Notes under the pieces: model-generated
The model's input: only the letters and a program-made list of their open reading frames with translations
Databases searched by the model: none
What the model was told of the DNA's origin: nothing
Origin: Phyllostachys edulis
Taxonomy: Eukaryota > Streptophyta > Magnoliopsida > Poales > Poaceae
Direction of reading: 5' to 3'
Assembly: GCA_036346405.1 (NCBI GenBank)
Contig: CM070562.1
Span: forward strand, 70,947,482 to 71,011,481
Length of the DNA stretch: 64,000 nucleotides
Shown: piece after piece, positions 57,656 through 64,000 of the stretch
Position numbering within the stretch: position 1 is the stretch's first letter
How the letters are laid out: every line of letters starts with the position of its first letter
Position numbers and translations under genes: made by a program

Positions 57656-60600
57656 TGTGACGACCCACCCCGTGATGTACCGCAAGAGGTCCGGGAGGAC
57701 CATTTTTTTTTGCACCGCAAGTCACCACTAAGGATGTGGTAGCACCGCATGGAGCTTTACCGAGGAGGTTCGGGACCTCCCAGAGGTCTTATGACCTCCC
57801 GGAGGTCTTGGTCCGCCATCGACCTCCCAGAGGTCTTGAGGACCTCCCGAGGTCGTGGCCGCCACCGCTCAGTGAGCACCTCCAGCACATCACCAAGAGA
57901 GGTCCCGCAGACCTCCCAAAGCTAAGTCCCAGAGGACCTCCCCGGTGGTCCCGCCTGCCTGCATCCGAGCTAGTCCCAGACAATCGAGCTAGCTCGCACA
58001 AGAACACAAGCCAATACCACAACCACGAGGTCAAACAAAGATGAAGCGCATAAATTAAACTTTATATAATAGGACCTTATGGTCAAGCTTGTTAACAAGA
58101 GGTCTCACACCGAGGGCTTACAAAACCAACGAGGACTTACAATCAAGGCGATAAGGAGCTCTAGGGCTCAAACACCAAAACACGCAGGCCATCCAACAAG
58201 CACCACAGTCGTCGGGTGGAGGACGCCCTAGGCATCTTAGTCGTCAAGAATTCCTCCTCGAAGAGGTCTCAGACCGCCTCGCACTTGGTCATCCTCATAA
58301 TCTGCTGACATGTATTTAAGCCATGAGTACTTGGAATGTACTCAAGAAGTCACAGAGAGCAAAGATGCCATAATATTCATGCAAGGACTTACCAATGGAG
58401 AGTCAGATGGTTAGTTTGCAAAGCCAAATTTGACAATAATAGCAATAATAGATTGAAAGGCAAAGAAGGTAAAACCATAATACATAATACTTTTGATGTT
58501 TTAATAAAAGGTGGTGTGAGCACCAACTCACGGCCACAACCAAAAATTGGGGAGGTCTGATCACACCAAAGGCTGTGTCCTCACCCAAAACCCACCTGAA
58601 CACCCATTCCAGAGGTCCGAACCAACCCTCGACCACTACCCGAGCCAACCTTGACCCTCTCGAGCCGGCCAAGGTCTCTTCGAGGCAAAGCCAAAGCATC
58701 TCGCGGAAGTGTCCAAAGTGGCACAAGCTTTTGAAACATCTACCCTTGCACCATTTCACCGAAAGCATGTCCATGACCAAGGACTTGGCTATTCGAATAG
58801 ATCTTTTACTCGCAGAGGTGTACAACTTTACCCACAATCCACGATCTCTAGCGGGATGGGTTCCGGCCACCCTTGCTCACTTCCTAAGGTGAGTAGTCTA
58901 GAGAGCGCTGAAGGCCTTTACAAAGCTTTGAACTGACTAGGGTCGCCTCGCTAAGGTTTCGCAATCCCTCCAAAGGGTCTAGAAATCCACAGGTTATGGG
59001 GTGCCCTCTCTTGCGCCAACTAATCACACGCCAACCAAAACAGCCCCAAGCCATCTCATTGCTAATTATTCAGCCTGCACCATTCCCATAAAATGATCTT
59101 GTGGTTGCACTAATTGGCCCATTAAACAGATACAAAGTGAAGTCCTTAATTGTGCTAAGGCAAGACTTCCACAAACCAAAGGTGCACAAGACCCACTACT
59201 CACTCCCCCTTCTTGCCTTAGCAAAACAATTGTATTAGCCCATGCCAAAAGACCACCCACCTGGCACACAAATTTTTAACTGCTGGTCTCACACCACGAT
59301 CGACATATTAGGCATCCCGCCATAGTCGCCAACAATGGCACCAACCACACATTTCATAACTTATTAGTCAAGATTATTGGAGATGAAGCATGATACGCCA
59401 AACCACGCTTTCTAAGCGAGGCTATATAAGACCTCGGCCCCCATGTTGGCAAATAACAGAGAACGCCAACTAAATTATCCACCCTAAGGCTCACAAGGTG
59501 AATCATGACAACATGATGGAGACAAGGTATAAAGGAGGCATAACAAAGAAGTAGGTAAGTAACTATAGCCCAAACCATTTTCTTATAAACATAGCCATGC
59601 ATGATAATTTAAACCAAATACATTTGCAAAGCTTGGTTCAAGATGATCAAAAGGAGGTCTGTGGCTTGCCTTGGTCAAGCAAATGGAGAGCCTTCGCAAA
59701 GAAGAGTCGGGTCCAAGATCTCCTCGAACTCGTGATCTACACGCCGCAAGAGAACCAAATAAGCAAAACCACACTAAGCCGAGAACAACAAAAGAACCAA
59801 AAAGGAACTCAAACCAACTCACCAAAAGGAAACCAAGAGGCTTAACACCGCCTCAAAGAGCTCCTGAGTGAGGGTCTTGCAAGGAAGAACCGAAGCAGAG
59901 GAGGCAGGAAGGAAGAAATGAGCAAAGATTACAAAGGCTCGCCTCCCAAAGCTAAATATAGCCGGAGTTGGTGGTGTGCACCACAAGGAAACCCGAGACG
60001 TGTTGGCAACGGGACTACTTAAGGTGGCTTGCCCAAAAGAATTGAAATAAAGTACTCGGATGGGATCAGATTTAATGTGACCCGACACCTATTAAATGCG
60101 CACAAAGTTCGGCAGGCAGAGCAACAATTACAAGGTGAAGAGGGCCGCAAGGGGGCCGATCAAAAGGGTGCACCATCGGTCAAAGAGGTGGCCCCACCGA
60201 AAAAGGGTCATTCCCGCCAAAGACCACCGCGAGGTCTGGGCAAGAGGTCCAAGACACTCAAGGGGAGGTCCCGGACAGGAGGTCCAAGGACTCAAGAAGA
60301 GGTCCCGTCAAGAGGTCCTCAAAGCTCACAACGAGGAGGCCTCGACACTCGGACCGCACAAGGGAGGTCTAAGGGTCAAGATTTCAAGTGAGGACCTCAA
60401 CGGTCCGGATCAGTGGCGCGAGGAGGTCTCCGACGAGTAGATCTCAAAAGGAGATCTAACGGCCAAGATCTCAGCGAGGACCTCAACGGTCCAGATCAAA
60501 GGCGCGCAGGAGGTCTGACGAGTAGATCTCCAAAAGGAGATCTAACGGCCAAGATCTCAGCGAGGACCTCAACGGTCCAGATCAGTGGCTAGGAGGTCCC

Positions 60601-61978
60601 GACGAGTAGATCTCCAAAAGGAGATCTAACGGCCAAGATCTCAGCGAGAGACCTCAACGGTCCGATCAAAGGCGCAGGAGGTCCCGACCAACAGAATATT
60701 CAAGGTTAGGAGGTGGTCTTTACAAAAGACCAAAGAAGGGTCGGGAGGTTGTCCTTGCAAAACAACCTGTGAGGTCCTCGATCAAGGAAAACGCCAAGAA
60801 GAAAGCAGAGCCGCTCGATCGAATTCCAAGCGGTCCAGAAGGAAATGAACGTTTGGACTATCCAAACGCTACTGCTAGCTGAGCCGCCGATCCAGACGGA
60901 TGGCGCTGAACGAGGGGCCGTTTCGACCGAGCTAATGTATCAAAGAAGGCTAGGCCGTCTCGATGATCGGACGGCCCTTAGCGAGAAAGGCAAAGCCTTA
61001 AGCGATACTGACCACAAGAGTCAAAGAGGTCCAAGCGCTAAGGAGGTCTTGGGCTCGAGGAGGTCTGGACCTTGATCCCACTAAAGGAGAACCTCGACGG
61101 CTAAGATCTCCGTAGAAGGAGGTCCTAAAGGCCGATCCTAACAAGGGAGGTCTCGAGCGCTAGATCTCAACAAGTGAGGTCTGAGCGGCTAGATCTCAAC
61201 AAGGGAGGTCTGAGCGGCTAGATCTCAACAAGGGAGGTCTCGAGCGCTAGATCTCAACAAGGGAGGTCTGAGCGGCTAGATCTCAACAAGGGAGGTCTGA
61301 GCGGCTAGATCTCAACAAGGGAGGTCTGAGCTGCTAGATCTCAACAAGTGAGGTCTTAAAGGACACGGAGGAGGTCCGTAGGACATGTAAAGGTCTCAGA
61401 GGGACAAAGGAGGTCTATTTGAACACAAGGAGGTCCAAATAGCCACAAGGAGGTCTAGAAAGGTCCCAAAAGGGCACTGGAGGTCCAGAGGAACTCGAGC
61501 GCCCAAGAGAACTCAGAGGTTCCGAGAGGCGTGGAGAGGTCCACAGGAGGTCCAAAAGAAGCAAAGCCAAGCGTGGCTTGAAGAGACCAAAGAGGTTAGA
61601 AACACCAACCCGAGCCGAAGTTCTTAACAAGAAAACCCAAACACTGGAGGGGTCCGAACAGAGGGAAAGATGAGAGAGAGAGAGGGAGGTCCGAGTCTCA
61701 AAGAGATTCAAGCCAACAAAGGAAGTTAAAAGAGAAGACAAAACCTGTGGCACACAGTGAGGCTCGGGGACACAAAGAACCCAAGAGCAAGAAGACACAA
61801 CAGAGAGCTACAACCAAGAAGGAACACCAACTAAGAGCTTAGTTAAGGTTTGATTAATTCCAATTGAACTCTCCAGATTCAAAAATCTCAGGTTAAGCTT
61901 TGGATTCTCAATAAAGCCAAATGGTTACTTTTATTTTGAAAACTTGGCAAGGACTTTAAAAGAAAACGGGACGTTACA
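57656..61978 (-). repeat. 5' LTR of the Tekay-like element
   Basis: 4323 bp, from TGTGACGACCCACCCC to GGGACGTTACA on the + strand. It parallels 48590-52916 throughout: hairpins 57770-57940, TATA box 59422-59430, GGAGGTC array 60230-61530, and the 29-30-bp tandem array 61148-61355 with about seven or eight units. Confidence 0.95.
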
Positions 61979-61983
61979 GTTGG

Positions 61984-62254
61984 CAACGCCGTCGGCCAAA
62001 AAATTATGAGTCGAGCCGGAATCCACCATGGTCGTAAGGAGGATGCCCTGGATGGAGACTTGGAGCTTCATGGTTCGGCTATTACTCACACCTGTGATAG
62101 CATGTAAGGAGATTTGGACCTCGGTGTCGATTGGTTCTTCATCGGGATCATCCTCAAGCTCAAGAAGGTATATGCCTTTGAATGAACCAGCATAATCACG
62201 AGTAAACTTGGCCGGACAGTTGTAGCACAATCCTTTGAGGCAGTTGTCATTCAT
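61984..62254 (-). pseudogene. Zinc-knuckle remnant and protease active site of the outer element
   Basis: LCYNCPAKFTRDYAGSFKGI shows a damaged CCHC knuckle (CYNC then RDYAGS where H and C are expected). LLTTMVDSGSTHNFLADGVA is the aspartic-protease active site (DSGSTHNF). The frame stops at the TSD GTTGG where the Tekay-like element begins. The rest of the domain is at 48348-48584. Confidence 0.93.
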
Positions 62255-63208
62255 CTAAACATGTTTGACGGTGTTGGAAGTGGTGGCTATCGGGGCGCAA
62301 TCGGTACCAGAGAGCTAGCCACGCCGAGAAGCGGATCTTGATCAAACCGGTTTCCGGTGCGGTCGAGCTCGACGCAGTAACGCAGCATCGAGCCGTGCAA
62401 GAAGCGTAAAGCTTGGCCGTCTGGTGCGGAATTGGAGCAGAGAAACGTGATGTCGATGATCTGCAGACCAGTGGCAGAACGTCCTCACCACGATGCTCAT
62501 ATGCACGAGCGAGGCTCATCGCTATTTGCAAATTGGATGGGATCTGGAGCTCCACGTCCGTCTTCAATGGATTACGTTAGCCGACCGGAAACAGTTGTAC
62601 TTGCTGTTTGGAGGGCACTTGTTCGGTGCGGCAAAGGAGCACCAAAAATTGTTGTTGATACTCCTGGTCGTCCCAGTCCGCCGGAGGTGAGGCAATTCGC
62701 CTAGCAGATTGCTACGCAATGGCGGACCGAAACGCACGTTGACGAAATCGACGAAGGGAGACCAAGACATGATGCCTTCATCACGCTCGAGTTGATAGTA
62801 CCAAAGTTGGGTGTTGCCGGTAAGATGGTAAGCAGTAAGCCAAACCTTCTCCATGGTACGCTGTCCTCGAAAAAAATGTTCACACCGATTGAGCCATGGC
62901 AAAGGGTCGTCATCTCCGTCATATGTCGGAAATTCCAATTTGTGGAATTGTGGCAAGCTGAGGGCCTCCTCCCCCAACCGACCACCACCGGTTGCTCTTG
63001 TTGGCGCTGGTGGTTGTAATTGCGGCATCGTCGAGTTGCTACCTTGCCCTCCGGTCTATTTTTTTTGGGTACGCGAAATCCGCAAATCGTGACTGCCCAA
63101 CTGATGGTTCAACGTGGAGAGTTGGGCGAGAATTTGATCGAACTTGGCAGAATCATCTCGGCCATAGGCGGCGGCTGCTGCCTGAGCTTCCGGATCGTTG
63201 CCAGACAT
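62247..63208 (-). pseudogene. Gag of the outer element
   Basis: The start ATG at 63208 gives MSGNDPEAQAAAAAYGRDDS, and the frame shifts near 63060. The core is in 62564-63028: PQFHKLEFPTYDGDDDPLPW, LNRCEHFFRGQRT, VWLTAYHLTGNTQLWYYQLE, SWSPFVDFVNVRFGPP. These are the conserved gag positions of chromoviruses. 62247-62567 holds the basic tail in another frame. It starts 21 bases behind the PBS. Confidence 0.88.
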
Positions 63209-63228
63209 GAAGGATGGCACGACGTTTG

Positions 63229-63240
63229 GCTCTGATACCA
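63229..63240 (-). other. Primer binding site of the outer element
   Basis: The minus strand reads TGGTATCAGAGC three bases from the LTR. It is the tRNA-Met type. Confidence 0.95.
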
Positions 63241-63243
63241 AAT

Positions 63244-63704
63244 TGATACGGCTTGGTTTGAGTTAACGTCGTAGGGGAGAAAGAAGATGGAAGCGAGACT
63301 CTGGGTTGGAGCGAAGAGGATATGGCGAACGCTGGTGATCGTTGTTGGTCGCTGGTCGAGATTTGTCACCGGCCAGAGCTGAATATCTCATGGTAGAGAA
63401 GAAAACAAGATGGCTAAATTGATATATTTCTTGAGCTTTCGTAATACAATGCAATGTCTTTTATGGAGGACTAACCACTAACGTATCCGGAAGGGATACC
63501 TAATATAACTTACCAATATCCTGAAGGGATACTTCCTAGTAAAACTTACCTAAGAAACTTATCTGTAAAAGGAACTGCCACAGCATACCAACTTGGAAAC
63601 GCTACGCTTTGCCAGCACGAGACGATGTCGGATTCGGCACAGTTGCGTCCGGCAACGGCTTTGCGTGACGGGAGTACTTCCGACCGAGGGAGGAGTCCAT
63701 AACA
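63244..63704 (-). repeat. 5' LTR of the outer element
   Basis: 461 bp, partner of 45013-45470, followed by the TSD TATG. Confidence 0.95.
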
Positions 63705-64000
63705 TATGGCGACTTGACAAATTTGTCATACTACCGTGTTTTGCTAGTTTGGGTAACAAATGTTACATATTTGGAAACATAAATTCTCCAAGCATAAATC
63801 TTGGAATAAAAGTAGGAAAAAACCTGTGAATCAGGAATAACGTAGTAGATCTAGTGATATGCACTACACGGATGATAATGTACAGCACTGCATGGTTTTG
63901 AACTAGCTTGTCGGTAGTATCATACTGTTGATTTTTTGTGCCTAATATTTACTTGAAGGCTTGTGAGTTGCCAACCAAAATTTAATTGGACATTGCGCAT
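63705..64000. other. Flanking sequence, nothing recognised
   Basis: AT-rich, no repeat, terminal motif or coding feature seen. Confidence 0.5.

Larger units (their letters stand above)
48590..61978 (-). mobile_element. Complete Tekay-like chromovirus with 4.3-kb LTRs, GGAGGTC family
   Basis: The LTRs are 48590-52916 (4327 bp) and 57656-61978 (4323 bp). The element is flanked by GTTGG (48585-48589 and 61979-61983). The PBS lies two bases from the right LTR, so the element reads on the minus strand. The internal part is only 4.7 kb: leader, gag, zinc knuckle, protease, RT, RNase H, integrase and a chromodomain of the Tekay/Del kind, a clade known for long LTRs. LTRs thus make up about two thirds of the element. 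Internal frames are all broken. The LTR pair differs mainly by 1-3-base indels. Confidence 0.96.
45013..63704 (-). mobile_element. Complete Ty3/gypsy element (outer), split by a 13.4-kb nested element
   Basis: Its LTRs are 45013-45470 and 63244-63704 (TGATACGGCTTG to CCATAACA), flanked by TATG (45009-45012 and 63705-63708). The minus-strand order is PBS, gag, zinc knuckle, protease, RT, RNase H, integrase, C-terminal domain. The protease region stops at 61984 and resumes at 48589, where the Tekay-like element and its TSD GTTGG sit. Without that insertion the element is about 5.3 kb. Its LTRs differ mainly by C/T and G/A changes, as in methylated plant repeats. Stops and frameshifts are present. 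Confidence 0.95.

Overview
The window is repeat-rich nuclear DNA from a plant, almost certainly a grass. The evidence is nested LTR retrotransposons of grass-type lineages (Tat, Tekay-like and other chromoviruses, a Copia element, a SIRE-like solo LTR), hAT and Mutator-like MITEs, (TA)n-associated elements, and GT-AG introns. I cannot name the species. One host gene looks intact, a FAR1/FRS-type gene at 41143-44473 on the + strand. One host gene is clearly dead: a DUF1218-type four-helix membrane protein gene whose pieces lie scattered from 15632 to 30892. No rRNA, tRNA, CRISPR or bacterial feature was seen.

Layout. 1-2153 is part of a giant GGAGGTC-rich LTR. 2154-9044 is a minus-strand Tat-type Ty3/gypsy element with its 5' LTR at 8304-9044; its left part is cut by that LTR. 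It sits exactly inside the RNase H reading frame of a minus-strand Copia element (9045 to about 13 kb). A 409-bp Mutator-like MITE (13932-14340) follows. The DUF1218 pseudogene comes next. It is split first by a composite hAT-like insertion (15998-24379) that itself holds three MITEs, a long fold-back element, a second hAT and a 2.9-kb solo LTR. It is split again by a complete 6.1-kb chromovirus (24593-30674).

30893-40330 holds a 241-bp hAT MITE, a complete 3.6-kb solo LTR of the giant GGAGGTC family (33404-37011), a two-unit tandem repeat, and a nest of three inverted-repeat elements in (TA)n. One of these is a Pack-MULE-like element (38837-40135) carrying a fragment of a PIN-type auxin efflux carrier gene. 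The FAR1-type gene follows, with a 154-bp hAT MITE in its fifth coding-region gap (43899-44251).

45013-63704 is a complete minus-strand Ty3/gypsy element (TSD TATG). Its protease region is split by a complete 13.4-kb Tekay-like chromovirus (48590-61978, TSD GTTGG) whose two LTRs are about 4.3 kb each. Arrays of GGAGGTC/GACCTCC lie mostly upstream of the TATA box of these LTRs. The same family accounts for 1-2153 and 33404-37011, so four LTRs of one unusual family are present.

The retroelement reading frames all carry stops or frameshifts, so none looks autonomous as written. The order of insertion can be read from target-site duplications: the DUF1218 gene was hit at least twice, and the younger insertions sit inside older ones.
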